Assembly: GCA_023665825.1 (NCBI GenBank)
Contig: JAMPDE010000001.1
Span: forward strand, 957,726-998,644
Reading direction: 5' to 3'
Source of the DNA: Alistipes senegalensis
GTDB lineage: Bacteria; Bacteroidota; Bacteroidia; Bacteroidales; Rikenellaceae
DNA: 40,919 nucleotides
In this document: piece by piece, positions 16,864 to 26,211 of the stretch
Numbering within the stretch: the first letter of the stretch is position 1
How the letters are laid out: each line of letters begins with the position of its first letter
Program-made: the position numbers and the translations under genes
The notes under the pieces: model-generated
What the model saw: only the letters and a program-made list of their open reading frames with translations
Database searches by the model: none
Told to the model about the DNA's origin: nothing

Positions 16864-19800
16864 CGGACTTGGGTAATTGGGCGTTCGCCAATAAAAAACT
16901 CGTCTATTTTCTGCTGGCCGTGCTGACCGTCGGGGGCTTGCTGTCGATTTACGACATGAGCAAGCTCGAAGACCCCGAAATCAAGGTCAAGCAGGCGATG
17001 GTCGTGGCCGTCTATCCGGGCGCGTCGGCGCACGAGGTCGAAATGGAGGTCGCCGACCCGCTCGAAAAGAGCATCCGCGCGATCGGCGAGCTGGACAACG
17101 TGTCGAGCTGGTCGTACAACGACTTGGCCATTCTGCAAGTGGAGTTGAAAACCACCGTGCCCGATGCCGACATCGAGCAGTGCTGGGACTTGCTGCGCCG
17201 CAAGGTGGGCGATACGTCGCTGCCGGCAGGGGCGTCGGTCGCCGTGCGCGACGACTTCGGGCTGGTCTACGGCATGCTCTACGCCTTGACGGGCGACGGC
17301 CTTTCCGAACGGCAGTTGCAGGACTACGCCGAGCTGGTCAAGCGCGAAATCGGCGACCTCGACGGCGTGGCCCGCGTGGAGATTTACGGCGAGCGGCCCG
17401 ACTGCATCGACATCGCGATTCTGCCCGAAAAGATGGCGACGCTCGGCATTTCGCCCGCCGAAGTGCTGGCCACGCTCAAAGGGCAGAACGACACCTATTA
17501 CGCGGGTTATTACGACAACGGCCCCAGCCGCATCCGCGTGACGGTGACGGACAAGTTCCGCACCGTCGAGCAGATCAAGAGCATGGTCATACAGGGCCAC
17601 GAGGACGACCAGCTGCGGCTGGGCGACATCGCGACGGTCGAACACGGCTATGCCGAACCCGTGCGCAACGAGATGCTCTACGACGGACGCCATGCGCTGG
17701 GCATCGCCGTCGCAGCCGCTTCGGGCAGCGACATCGTGAAGGTGGGCGGCGAGGTGCGGCGCAAGCTGGCCGAATTGCAGGAAACCCGCTTTCCGGCAGG
17801 CGTCGAGTGCCACAAAATTTTCTACCAGCCCGAACGCGTCACGGACGCCCTGCTGACCTTTTTTATTAATTTGTTGGAGTCCGTAGTAATCGTTGTGGGA
17901 ATCCTGATGCTCACGATGGGCTTCCGCAGCGGCATGATTATCGGCATCAGTCTGGTCATCATCGTCATCGGGTCGTTCCTCGTGCTGGGCATGACCGACG
18001 GCACGATGCAACGCGTTTCGCTGGCGTCGTTCATTCTGGCGATGGGCATGCTGGTCGACAACGCCATCGTCATCGTCGACGGTATTCTGGTCGACCTCCA
18101 AGCGGGCAAACCCCGCCGCGAAGCCCTCACGGCCATCGGCCGCAAGACCGCGATGCCGCTGCTGGGCGCGACGCTGATTGCGATTCTGGCCTTTTTCCCC
18201 GTCTACCTGTCGCCCGATACGGCGGGCGTCTACGTGCGCGACCTGTTCATCGTGCTGGCCGTGTCGCTGCTGTTGAGCTGGGTGCTTGCGCTCGTCCACG
18301 TGCCGCTGATGGCCGACCACTGGCTGAAACACCGCGCCGACGGCCAAGCGGGCGAAAACCGCATGGAACAATTTTTCAAACGGTGTTTGCGTGCGACGCT
18401 CGGATTCTCGCTGCGGCACCGCATCGCCTCCGTCGTGCTGGCCGTCGTGCTGGTCGGGGCGAGCGCGTGGGGCTACGGATACATGCGGCACGGCTTCTTC
18501 CCCGACATGGTCTACGACCAGCTCTACATGGAGTACAAACTGCCCGAAGGCACCAATTCGGGGCGGGTGAAAAGCGACCTCGCGGAAATCGAGGCCTATC
18601 TGAAAACGCGGCCCGAAATCACCCACGTGACGACTTCGACGGGCGGCACGCCGGCGCGCTACAACTTGGTGCGCAGCATCGCCACGCCGTCGCTCTCCTA
18701 CGGCGAACTCATCATCGACTTCACCTCGCCGAAAGCCCTCGAAGAGAATCTCGACGCCATTCAGCGCGAACTGACGGCCCGCTATCCCGACGCCTACGTC
18801 AAGCTGAAACGCTACAACCTGATGTTCAAGAAATACCCGATCGAGGTACTGTTCACGGGGCCCGATCCGGCCGTCCTGCACGAGCTGGCCGACAGCGCGC
18901 GCCGCATCATGGAGGCGACGCCCGAGGTCGAGCTCATCACCACCGACTGGGAGCCGCGCATTCCGGTGCTGTGCATCGACTACGAGCAGTCGGCCGCCCG
19001 CCGCATGGGATTGGGGCGGCAGAACGTCGCGATGTCGATGCTCTCGGCCGCCGGCGGGATTCCGGTGGGAACGTTCTACGAAGGCATCCACCCGAATACG
19101 ATCTACTTGAAGTGCACCGACATGGACGGCCTGCCGCTCGATAATTTGGAGAACGTGCCGGTCTTCTCGACGCTGCCCGCGCTGGCGAACCTCTTCGACG
19201 AGGAGACGCTCGTGCAGCTGCGCACGGGGGTGCTCGACCGCGAATCGCTGGTCGAACGGGCCATGCGCACCGTGCCGCTGAAACAGATCAGTCGCGGGGT
19301 CGAAATCGCATGGGAAGACCCCGTCGTGCCGCGCTACAACGGCCAGCGGGCCCAGCGCGTGATGTGTTCGCCCGTGTCGGGGCTCGAAACCGAAGCGGCC
19401 CGCCGTGCGATCGTCGACCGCATCGAAGCCATTCCGCTGCCGACGGGCTACGGTCTGACGTGGCAGGGCGAAAAGGGCGCGAGCGACCAGACGATGAAGT
19501 ACCTGTTCAAGAACGTTCCGGTCGGCGTCGTGCTGATGATCGCCATTCTGATATTCCTGTTCGGCGATTACCGCAAACCGACCGTCATCCTGTGCGGCGT
19601 CCCGCTGATTGCCGTCGGCGTGGTCGGCGCGATGCTCCTCACGGGGCAGACCTTCACCTTCTGCGCCATCGTGGGCGTGCTGGGGCTCGTGGGCATGATG
19701 ATGAAGAACAGCATCGTGCTGATGGACGAAATCGGTGACCGCATGGCGACCGCCGACGACCCCGTCGAAGCCCTGCTCGCCAGCTCCGAAAGCCGCATGC

Positions 19801-19979
19801 GGCCGGTCGTGATGGCCTCGTTGACGACGATTCTCGGCATGATTCCGCTGTTGAGCGACGCGATGTTCGGCTCGATGGCCGCCACGATCATGGGCGGTCT
19901 GCTGTTCAGTACGTTCGCTACGCTGCTGTTCATACCGGTGCTCTATGCCCTGTTTTTCAAAATCCGCGTGAAACGATGA
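16860..19979 (+). CDS. RND family efflux pump, inner-membrane subunit
   Basis: The 1039-residue product is a full-length AcrB-type proton-driven transporter with two sets of transmembrane helices, each preceded by a large periplasmic loop. N-terminal KKLVYFLLAVLTVGGLLSIYD is TM1; TM2-TM6 lie around 335-480 and the second bundle around 870-1035. The helix that normally carries the proton-relay Asp pair reads GMLVDNAIVIVDGI, so the second Asp is Asn. SLASFILAMGM precedes it. The sequence is closer to the efflux pumps with short KLEDPEIKVKQAMV N-termini than to classical AcrB. Substrate unknown. It overlaps the adaptor and the TolC gene by 4 nt each. Confidence 0.95.
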   Translation: MTDLGNWAFANKKLVYFLLAVLTVGGLLSIYDMSKLEDPEIKVKQAMVVAVYPGASAHEVEMEVADPLEKSIRAIGELDNVSSWSYNDLAILQVELKTTVPDADIEQCWDLLRRKVGDTSLPAGASVAVRDDFGLVYGMLYALTGDGLSERQLQDYAELVKREIGDLDGVARVEIYGERPDCIDIAILPEKMATLGISPAEVLATLKGQNDTYYAGYYDNGPSRIRVTVTDKFRTVEQIKSMVIQGHEDDQLRLGDIATVEHGYAEPVRNEMLYDGRHALGIAVAAASGSDIVKVGGEVRRKLAELQETRFPAGVECHKIFYQPERVTDALLTFFINLLESVVIVVGILMLTMGFRSGMIIGISLVIIVIGSFLVLGMTDGTMQRVSLASFILAMGMLVDNAIVIVDGILVDLQAGKPRREALTAIGRKTAMPLLGATLIAILAFFPVYLSPDTAGVYVRDLFIVLAVSLLLSWVLALVHVPLMADHWLKHRADGQAGENRMEQFFKRCLRATLGFSLRHRIASVVLAVVLVGASAWGYGYMRHGFFPDMVYDQLYMEYKLPEGTNSGRVKSDLAEIEAYLKTRPEITHVTTSTGGTPARYNLVRSIATPSLSYGELIIDFTSPKALEENLDAIQRELTARYPDAYVKLKRYNLMFKKYPIEVLFTGPDPAVLHELADSARRIMEATPEVELITTDWEPRIPVLCIDYEQSAARRMGLGRQNVAMSMLSAAGGIPVGTFYEGIHPNTIYLKCTDMDGLPLDNLENVPVFSTLPALANLFDEETLVQLRTGVLDRESLVERAMRTVPLKQISRGVEIAWEDPVVPRYNGQRAQRVMCSPVSGLETEAARRAIVDRIEAIPLPTGYGLTWQGEKGASDQTMKYLFKNVPVGVVLMIAILIFLFGDYRKPTVILCGVPLIAVGVVGAMLLTGQTFTFCAIVGVLGLVGMMMKNSIVLMDEIGDRMATADDPVEALLASSESRMRPVVMASLTTILGMIPLLSDAMFGSMAATIMGGLLFSTFATLLFIPVLYALFFKIRVKR

Positions 19980-21328
19980 CACTTATTAAATTGCGCATAA
20001 TTCTTACGGCGGTCGTATTTCTCGGGACGTTCGTGGTTCCCGCGACCGCACAGACCCCGCTGACGCTCGACCAGTGCGTCGAGCAGGCCAAAGCCAACAA
20101 CCGCCGGCTGGCCGCCGCTGACAAGCAGGTGCAGGCCGCCCGCTACGACCTGCGGAGCATGAAAGCGAACTTCCTGCCGTCGATTTCGGCGGTCGGCATG
20201 GGGCTTTATTCCAATACGAAAGGCGGTCTGAACGTCGCGGGCGGCATGCTGCCGGTCGTGGGGGCCGACATGACGCCGACGGGGCAGTTCGCCGCTTTTC
20301 CGGGCATGAACATCGACTACCGCATCGGGTGGCTCTACGGCGGCGGCGTGCAGCTCGAACAGCCGCTTTACATGGGCGGTAAGGTGCGCACGGGGCTGCG
20401 CATGGCCAAAATCGGCACCGAGCTGGCGGCGCAAAACCGGCGGCTGACCGAGCAGGAGGTCGTGTTGGAGACTTCACGCGCCTATGCCGACGTGGTGCGG
20501 GCCCGCGAACTGCGCAAAGTCGCCGAACGCTATCATGCGCTGCTGACCGAACTGCTGCGCAACGTCGAAAGCGCGCGCAAACACGGCCTGAAACCGCAGA
20601 ACGATGTGCTGCGCGTGCAGGTCAAGCTCAACGAGAGCGAACTCTCCCTGCGCCGGGCTGAAAACGGGCTGCGGCTGGCGACGATGAACCTCGCGCACTT
20701 GACGGGGCACCGGCTGACCGAGCCCCTCGAAATCACGGGCGACTTGCCCGACTATCCGGCTGTCGCGCCCGCCGCCGATTTGGAGGGCCGCCCCGAATTC
20801 CGGCTGCTCGACCGCAAGAGCCAACTGGCGCGCGAGCAGGTGCGGCTGGCCCGCAGCGAGCGGCTGCCGCAAGTCGGGCTGGTGGGCAGCTACGGCTATA
20901 CGCACGGCGTGAAACTGAACGACGATTACCTGCTCGACGGGGCGAGCTACATGGCCGGTGTGCAGGTGTCGATTCCGATTTTCCACTTCGGGGGCCGGTC
21001 GGCCAAGATGCGGGCCGCCCGCGCGAAGTACGAGCAGGCGCAGTTGGAGCAGGCCGACGGCAGCGAACGGATGCAACTGGAACTGACCCGTGCGGCGAAT
21101 AATTTCGACGAATCGGCACTGGAAGTGCGGCTGGCCGAATCTTCGCTGGCGGCGGCCGACGAGAATCTGCGGTTGAGCGGGTTGCAATATCGCAACGGTA
21201 CGGCAACGCTGTCGGATTACCTCGAAGCGCAGGCTTTGTGGCAGCAGGCCTACCAGACCCACGTGCAGGCGCGGGTGGACGGTTATCTCGATTGGCTGGA
21301 ATACAGCAAGGCCGCCGGCCGGCTTTAA
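19976..21328 (+). CDS. TolC family outer membrane efflux protein
   Basis: The 450-residue product forms the outer-membrane and periplasmic tunnel of the tripartite pump. A signal peptide covers about residues 1-24 (ending ATAQ), followed by TPLTLDQCVEQAKANNRRL, the typical OEP start. Two OEP repeats of long amphipathic helices follow (about 30-215 and 245-445), with RYNG-type conservation in the second repeat at LQYRNGTATLSDYLEAQ. The start ATG overlaps the pump stop (ATGA). The stop codon TAA sits at the apex of the repeat-D hairpin, so termination of translation and the 3' structure are physically linked. Confidence 0.95.
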   Translation: MTLIKLRIILTAVVFLGTFVVPATAQTPLTLDQCVEQAKANNRRLAAADKQVQAARYDLRSMKANFLPSISAVGMGLYSNTKGGLNVAGGMLPVVGADMTPTGQFAAFPGMNIDYRIGWLYGGGVQLEQPLYMGGKVRTGLRMAKIGTELAAQNRRLTEQEVVLETSRAYADVVRARELRKVAERYHALLTELLRNVESARKHGLKPQNDVLRVQVKLNESELSLRRAENGLRLATMNLAHLTGHRLTEPLEITGDLPDYPAVAPAADLEGRPEFRLLDRKSQLAREQVRLARSERLPQVGLVGSYGYTHGVKLNDDYLLDGASYMAGVQVSIPIFHFGGRSAKMRAARAKYEQAQLEQADGSERMQLELTRAANNFDESALEVRLAESSLAAADENLRLSGLQYRNGTATLSDYLEAQALWQQAYQTHVQARVDGYLDWLEYSKAAGRL

Positions 21329-21401
21329 GAAAGCCGTTTTAAGCGCTACGGATAGTTGACGGGTTTCGGAAGTTCAGAAAGCGCACTCACCCTCTAATAA
21401 A
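21320..21401 (+). repeat. Dispersed repeat, copy D, overlapping the tolC-like stop codon
   Basis: A perfect hairpin CGGCTTT-AAG-AAAGCCG (21320-21336) contains the TAA of the gene. It is followed by TTTTAAGCGCTACGGATAG, GGGTTTCGGAAGTTCAG and AAAGCGCACTCACCC, and ends with CTAATAAA (21394-21401). The match to copies A and C is clear across the unit. Confidence 0.8.
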
Positions 21402-21438
21402 AGCGGGCCAAAGACTGCGGAGTGCACGACACGCCAGT

Positions 21439-21473
21439 GGCGGGCTTTCGCGGGCGAAGGCTTCGGCCCGCGC
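21439..21473 (-). repeat. GC-rich 35-bp repeat, copy 1
   Basis: Read on the minus strand it starts GCGCGGGCCGAAGCC, continues TTCGCCCGCGAA and ends AGCCCGCC. It matches 40885-40919 on the plus strand with 2 differences in 35. Its ends can pair (GCGGGC/GCCCGC) around an inner CTTCGC/GCGAAG-like core, as in REP elements. Confidence 0.7.
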
Positions 21474-21515
21474 GGCTTGAAGAGCCGCAACAAAAAGCGC
21501 CGATAAAGAATAATG

Positions 21516-21552
21516 AAAAGGCGAGAATCAATTTCAGATTCTCGCCTTTTTT
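21516..21552. terminator. Bidirectional terminator between tolC-like gene and M13 peptidase gene
   Basis: AAAAGGCGAGAATC pairs perfectly with GATTCTCGCCTTTT around AATTTCA and is followed by TT. It serves the plus-strand efflux operon and the facing M13 gene. Confidence 0.88.
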
Positions 21553-21596
21553 AATTGAGGTGCAGGCCGGTCGGAGCCAAGCCCCGACCGAACCGG

Positions 21597-23630
21597 TTAC
21601 CAGATGATGACCCGTTCGGCTTCGGGCAGGAACATCGGGCCCTCGTCGATGCCGAACGCATCGTAGAACGTTTGCAGGTTGCGCAGCGTGGCATCGACGC
21701 GCCACTTGCCGAGCGAGTGCACGTCGAGCTTCGTCAGGCGGGCGATTTCCTCGTCGCGGATGTTCTGGGCCCACAGCGCCGCATAAGCCAGATAGAAACG
21801 CTGCGCGGCCGTGAATCCGTCGATCGGCGCGGGCTCGGTGCCGTTCTGCGCATTTTTCATGGCGGTGTAGGCCACGCGCAGACCGCCCTGATCGGCGATG
21901 TTCTCGCCCAGCGACAACGCGCCGTTGGCGTGGATGGCCGGCTGGCCGTCGCGGGCGGGCAGCACCTCGATCGCATTGAACTGGTCGACCAGCACGGCCG
22001 TCTTCTTCTTGAACGCTGCGGCGTCGGCTTCCGTCCACCAGTTGTTGAGGTTGCCCTGCTTGTCGAAATTGCGGCCCTGATCGTCGAATCCGTGCGTCAT
22101 TTCATGGCCGATGACCACGCCGATAGCCCCGTAGTTCACGGCATCGTCGGCATCGGGGTTGTAGAACGGCGGTTGCAGGATGGCGGCCGGGAAGCAGATT
22201 TCGTTGGTCGTCGGATTGTAGTAGGCGTTGACCATCTGCGGCGGCATGTGCCACTTGGCGCGGTCGACCGGACGTCCCAGTTCGGCGATGTTGTCGGCCG
22301 TGTACCACTTGTTGGCTTCGACGACGTTTTCCCAATAGCTTTTCTGCGGGTCGATCGTGAGCGTCGTGTACTCTTTCCACTTGTCGGGGTAGCCGATCTT
22401 CACCGTGAAGGCGGCCAGCTTCTCCTGCGCTTTGACTTTGGTTTCGTCGGACATCCAGTCGAGCGCGGCGACGTGCTGCGACAGGGCGGTTTGGAGATTC
22501 TCGACGATGCCGAGCATCCGTTCCTTGTCTTTCTCGGGGAAATACTTCGCCACGTACATTTCGCCGACGGCCTCCGACAGCACGCTGTTGGGTACGGCCA
22601 TCGCGCGTTTCCAGCGGGGTTTCTGCTCCTGACGGCCCGACATCGTGCGTCCGTAGAACTCGAACGAGGCGTCGCCGAACGCATCGCTCAAATACGAAGC
22701 CGCCGCGTTGATGTATCCGGCCGCCATGTAGTAGCGCAGGTCGTCGAGCGATGCCGTTTTCAGAATCCGGTTGGAGTTGTCGAGTGCGGACGGCGTGGTG
22801 ACGATGACGGTCTTGAAGTCGCCGATGCCCATTTTGTCGCAGTAGGCGGCCCAGTCGACGGCATCATACCGTTTCACGAAGTCCGTTTTGGCGATTTTGT
22901 TGTAGAGTTTCGGGATGTCGCGCATCGCCTCGCTCGACCAGTTCTTGCGGGCCAGCGCCGTTTCGATGCGCATCACGCCGTCGACCGCTTGCGTGATTTC
23001 GGTTTCGGGCAGACCGGCGAGTTCCCACAGTTTCGCGAGGTACTCCTTGTAGGCCGTCCGTTTCGATTCGTGTTCCGCGTCGAGGTAGTAGTCGCGGTCG
23101 CCCATCATCAGGTCGGCTTGCGAAGCGTAGAGCGCATTGGCGTCGCTGTTCATCATGTCGGCCTCGACCCCGATGCCGAAGAACGGGTTGGATACCGAGC
23201 TGTGCAGCTCGGCGATGAGCGCGGTCAGCTCGGCACGGTCGGCGACGGCGAGAATCCGCTCGACCATCGGCCGGATAGGTGCGGCTCCCTCGCTGTTCAG
23301 ACGGGCCGAATCGAGCCCCATTTTATAGAGGTCGGCGATTTTCTGCTCGACGCTGCCCGCTTCGGCTTTGGTGCGGGTCATTTCAGCGAACAGGTCGTTG
23401 ATGCGGATTTCGTTGTTCTCGCGCAGGATGTCGAACGACCCGTAACGCGAAAATTCGGGTTTCAGCGGATTACGCTGCTGCCACCCGCCGGTGGCGTATT
23501 CATAGAAATCGACGCTCGGTGCGACCGTCGGGTCGAGGTTGGCCAAGTCGATGGCCGGAACCTTCGGGGTGTTGTGTTGACAAGCTGCCATACAAACCGT
23601 TAATGCGAATAGTAAATGGATTCGTTTCAT
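21597..23630 (-). CDS. M13 family zinc metallopeptidase (neprilysin/PepO-like)
   Basis: The 677-residue product begins with a lipoprotein signal MKRIHLLFALTVCMAAC-QHN, so it should be anchored on the periplasmic or outer face. Zinc-site residues are HEMTH at 509-513 and Glu576 in GENIADQGG. Upstream, NAYYNPTTNEICFPAAILQPPF is the M13 substrate-binding motif. The N-terminal half (about 30-400) is the M13_N domain that caps the active site and limits substrates to peptides. Full length for bacterial PepO-type enzymes. Its 5' leader holds part of repeat E and AATAAAAATTC before the ATG. Likely role: peptide trimming together with the S46 enzyme (inference). Confidence 0.96.
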   Translation of the reverse strand: MKRIHLLFALTVCMAACQHNTPKVPAIDLANLDPTVAPSVDFYEYATGGWQQRNPLKPEFSRYGSFDILRENNEIRINDLFAEMTRTKAEAGSVEQKIADLYKMGLDSARLNSEGAAPIRPMVERILAVADRAELTALIAELHSSVSNPFFGIGVEADMMNSDANALYASQADLMMGDRDYYLDAEHESKRTAYKEYLAKLWELAGLPETEITQAVDGVMRIETALARKNWSSEAMRDIPKLYNKIAKTDFVKRYDAVDWAAYCDKMGIGDFKTVIVTTPSALDNSNRILKTASLDDLRYYMAAGYINAAASYLSDAFGDASFEFYGRTMSGRQEQKPRWKRAMAVPNSVLSEAVGEMYVAKYFPEKDKERMLGIVENLQTALSQHVAALDWMSDETKVKAQEKLAAFTVKIGYPDKWKEYTTLTIDPQKSYWENVVEANKWYTADNIAELGRPVDRAKWHMPPQMVNAYYNPTTNEICFPAAILQPPFYNPDADDAVNYGAIGVVIGHEMTHGFDDQGRNFDKQGNLNNWWTEADAAAFKKKTAVLVDQFNAIEVLPARDGQPAIHANGALSLGENIADQGGLRVAYTAMKNAQNGTEPAPIDGFTAAQRFYLAYAALWAQNIRDEEIARLTKLDVHSLGKWRVDATLRNLQTFYDAFGIDEGPMFLPEAERVIIW

Positions 23631-23647
23631 GTGGATTGGGTTGAATT

Positions 23648-23690
23648 TTTATTAGCGTTACGGAAGGTTTTGCGATTGCGGATAGCCTAT
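23648..23690 (+). repeat. Dispersed repeat, partial copy E
   Basis: TTTATTAGCGTTACGGAAGG resembles the start of copies F and G, followed by a diverged GCGATTGCGGATAGCC. On the minus strand it lies in the leader of the M13 gene. Confidence 0.5.
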
Positions 23691-23695
23691 TTGTT

Positions 23696-23731
23696 CAATG
23701 GCACTTTTTGACTAAACAAAAAGTGCCATTG
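23696..23731. terminator. 15-bp perfect hairpin downstream of rpoD
   Basis: CAATGGCACTTTTTG and CAAAAAGTGCCATTG pair perfectly around a 6-nt loop, 5 nt after the rpoD stop codon. No U run follows on the minus strand (AACAAATAGG), so termination is likely but not of the textbook kind. Confidence 0.7.
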
Positions 23732-23736
23732 AAAAT

Positions 23737-24597
23737 TTAGCCCAAATAGGATTTCAGCAGCTTCGACCGCGAGGAGTGGCGCAGGCGGCGGATGGCTTTC
23801 TCCTTGATCTGACGCACGCGCTCGCGGGTCAGGTCGAATTTCTCGCCGATTTCCTCCAACGTCATCTCCGAGCATCCGATGCCGAAGAAATACTTGATGA
23901 TGTCGCGTTCGCGTTCTGTCAGCGTCTCCAACGCGCGGTCGACCTCCGTCGAGAGCGATTCGTTGATGAGCCCGCGATCGGCGTTGGGCGAGTCGGGGTT
24001 CACCAGCACGTCGAGCAGCGAGTTGTCCTCGCCGTCGGCGAACGGCGCGTCCACCGAAACGTGACGCCCGGCCACACGCAGCGTGTCCGTCACCTTGTCG
24101 CGCGGGAGCGACAGCTCGTTGGCCAGTTCGTCGGGCGACGGCGTGCGCTCGTGCTCCTGCTCGAAGCGGGCGAACGCCTTGTTGATTTTATTCAGCGAGC
24201 CCACTTGGTTGAGCGGCAGGCGCACGATGCGCGACTGCTCGGCCAGCGCCTGCAAAATCGACTGGCGGATCCACCACACGGCATAGGAAATGAACTTGAA
24301 ACCGCGCGTTTCGTCGAACTTTTCCGCAGCTTTAATCAGTCCCAGATTGCCCTCGTTGATAAGGTCGGGCAGGCTCAATCCCTGATTCTGGTACTGCTTG
24401 GCCACCGAGACCACGAAACGCAGGTTGGCCTTCGTGAGCTTCTCCAACGCCTCTTGGTCGCCTTTCTTGATTCGCTGGGCGAGTTCCACCTCCTCCTCGA
24501 CCGTGATGAGCTCCTCCTTGCCGATTTCCTGCAAGTACTTGTCCAGCGAGGCGCTTTCGCGGTTGGTGATGGATTTCGTGATTTTTAACTGACGCAT
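23737..24597 (-). CDS. rpoD: Primary sigma factor RpoD/SigA
   Basis: The 286-residue product directs RNA polymerase to housekeeping promoters. It starts [21 protein letters not shown] with region 1.2 ([19 protein letters not shown]), then region 2 ([48 protein letters not shown]), region 3 and region 4 ([15 protein letters not shown] and [19 protein letters not shown]). Region 1.1 is absent, as is normal for Bacteroidetes. The TTTG-N19/20-TAnnTTTG promoters in this window are presumably its targets. The leader has AAAATTAATAAGCGT before the ATG. It lies 111 nt after htrA on the same strand. Confidence 0.97.
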   Translation of the reverse strand: MRQLKITKSITNRESASLDKYLQEIGKEELITVEEEVELAQRIKKGDQEALEKLTKANLRFVVSVAKQYQNQGLSLPDLINEGNLGLIKAAEKFDETRGFKFISYAVWWIRQSILQALAEQSRIVRLPLNQVGSLNKINKAFARFEQEHERTPSPDELANELSLPRDKVTDTLRVAGRHVSVDAPFADGEDNSLLDVLVNPDSPNADRGLINESLSTEVDRALETLTERERDIIKYFFGIGCSEMTLEEIGEKFDLTRERVRQIKEKAIRRLRHSSRSKLLKSYLG

Positions 24598-24639
24598 ACG
24601 CTTATTAATTTTGTTTCTTCTTTCCGTGTTTCCCTGTCG

Positions 24640-24708
24640 GGGTGGCGCAGGCCACCGTCCGATGTTCGACGACCGTCCGCCGCGCTTAAATCGGCGTTCT
24701 TAACGCCG
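24640..24708 (-). repeat. Dispersed repeat, copy H, abutting the htrA stop codon
   Basis: Minus strand: directly after the TAA comes the perfect hairpin CGGCGTT-AAG-AACGCCG, then ATTTAAGCGCGGCGGACGG and a diverged TCGTC...GCGCCACC tail. Hairpin loop and position match copies A, C and D although the stem sequence differs. Confidence 0.65.
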
Positions 24709-26211
24709 TTACTCCACGAACGTGTAGCTGGCGGCGCGTCCCGTTCCGTTGCGCGTCGGATAGACGCCGTCGATCGAACGGATCTTGTCGGTCATGCGCT
24801 GCATGTCGGCGAGCGAGTAAACCGCCTTGTCGTTGATGTGGGTGATGACGAATCCCTGTTTGATCCGGGCGCGGGCCATCAGTCCGTCGGATTTGACGCC
24901 GACCACCTGCACGCCGCCGCGAATATCGAGCTGGCGGCACAGTTTCTCGCCCGCATCGGCGAATTTCCCGCCCAATGCTTCGACTACGTCCACATCTTCT
25001 TTGGTAACCGGTTCGGTTTTACCGGCTTTATTACGCAAAACGACCTCGATTTGTTTCATTTTGCCCGCTCTTTTTACCGACAAAACGATTTTATCGTTGG
25101 GCCGGTGCTTGGCGATCTGCTCTTGCAGGGTCGAGGCTTCGGTGATTCGCACGCCGTCGACCGCCACGATGATGTCGCCCTTGCGGACGCCCGCTTCGGA
25201 GGCTGAGCCGCCCTCTACGACGGCTGCCACGTAGGCGCCGCCGAGCTCCCCGATGCCGGCTTCCTTGCCCTCGTCGCTATCGAGAAAATCTTGGTCGACC
25301 GCGCGGAACTGGATGCCCAGCAGCGCGCGCTGCACAACGCCGAACTCTTTGAGGTCGCCCACCACCTTGCGGACGATGGATTCGGGAATGGCGAACGAAT
25401 AACCCACGTAACTGCCTGTCTGCGACTTGATAAGCGTGTTGATGCCTACCAGCTCGCCGCGCGTGTTGACCAGCGCGCCACCCGAGTTGCCCGGATTGAC
25501 GGCCGCGTCTGTCTGGATGAACGATTCGATGCTGAAATCGTTGGGAATGGCTCCCAGCTGACGTGCCTTCGCGCTCACGATGCCCGCCGTGATGGTCGAT
25601 TGCAGGTCGAACGGCGACCCGATGGCCAGCACCCATTCGCCCAGCCGCAGCGCATCCGAAGAACCCAGCGGCAGGGTCGGCAGGTCGTCGGCGTCGATTT
25701 TCAGCAGGGCGAGGTCGGTCGCCGCATCCTTGCCGATGAGTTTGGCGTCGAATTTACGTCCGTCGTAGAGTTTCACGCGCAGGGTCGTCGCACCGTCGGC
25801 CACGTGGTTGTTCGTCACGATGTAGCCGTCGGGCGAGAGAATCACGCCCGAACCGCCTCCGCGACGCTCTTGATAACGGGGCTCTTGGCTGCCCGAACCG
25901 CCGCGCTGCTGCGGAAGCCCGAAAAATTCGAGGAACGGATCGTAACCGTAGTTCGACTGCGGCATCTCGACCCGCTGCACGACCTCGATGTTGACGACGG
26001 CCTGCACCGCATTTTCGGCGGCATAGGTCAGGTCGGGATAGTTCTCCGCCTCGTACGACGTGAAGTGCGTGCCCGCGCCCGGCGTGTGTGCGACCGTACG
26101 GTCGACGTAGGTTATGTGCTCTTGGGGCTCGCCGTTGAGGACCCAAGCCGTAGCACCGCCTGCGGCGGCCGCCACAGCGATGACTCCCAAAAATAAAAAT
26201 GCCTTTTTCAT
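24709..26211 (-). CDS. Periplasmic serine protease/chaperone of the HtrA (DegP) family
   Basis: The 500-residue product has a signal peptide or anchor (MKKAFLFLGVIAVAAAAGGA), a trypsin-like domain with catalytic His136 (TNNHVADG), Asp166 (ATDLALLK) and Ser243 (NPGNSGGAL), then two PDZ domains (about 300-385 and 400-490; AGVRKGDIIVAVDGVRI in the first). The LA-loop region (about 85-118) is Gly/Gln/Arg rich. It degrades or refolds damaged envelope proteins. The layout with two PDZ domains matches DegP/DegQ rather than DegS. It lies immediately upstream of rpoD. The gene ends directly on repeat H. Confidence 0.95.
   Translation of the reverse strand: MKKAFLFLGVIAVAAAAGGATAWVLNGEPQEHITYVDRTVAHTPGAGTHFTSYEAENYPDLTYAAENAVQAVVNIEVVQRVEMPQSNYGYDPFLEFFGLPQQRGGSGSQEPRYQERRGGGSGVILSPDGYIVTNNHVADGATTLRVKLYDGRKFDAKLIGKDAATDLALLKIDADDLPTLPLGSSDALRLGEWVLAIGSPFDLQSTITAGIVSAKARQLGAIPNDFSIESFIQTDAAVNPGNSGGALVNTRGELVGINTLIKSQTGSYVGYSFAIPESIVRKVVGDLKEFGVVQRALLGIQFRAVDQDFLDSDEGKEAGIGELGGAYVAAVVEGGSASEAGVRKGDIIVAVDGVRITEASTLQEQIAKHRPNDKIVLSVKRAGKMKQIEVVLRNKAGKTEPVTKEDVDVVEALGGKFADAGEKLCRQLDIRGGVQVVGVKSDGLMARARIKQGFVITHINDKAVYSLADMQRMTDKIRSIDGVYPTRNGTGRAASYTFVE

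Noticed and set aside
16806-19982. Open frame of over 1000 codons antisense to the RND pump gene
   Set aside because: It is the mirror of a GC-rich gene with strong third-position bias; the plus-strand product is a clear full-length RND pump and the antisense product is His/Asp/Arg-rich with no family character.
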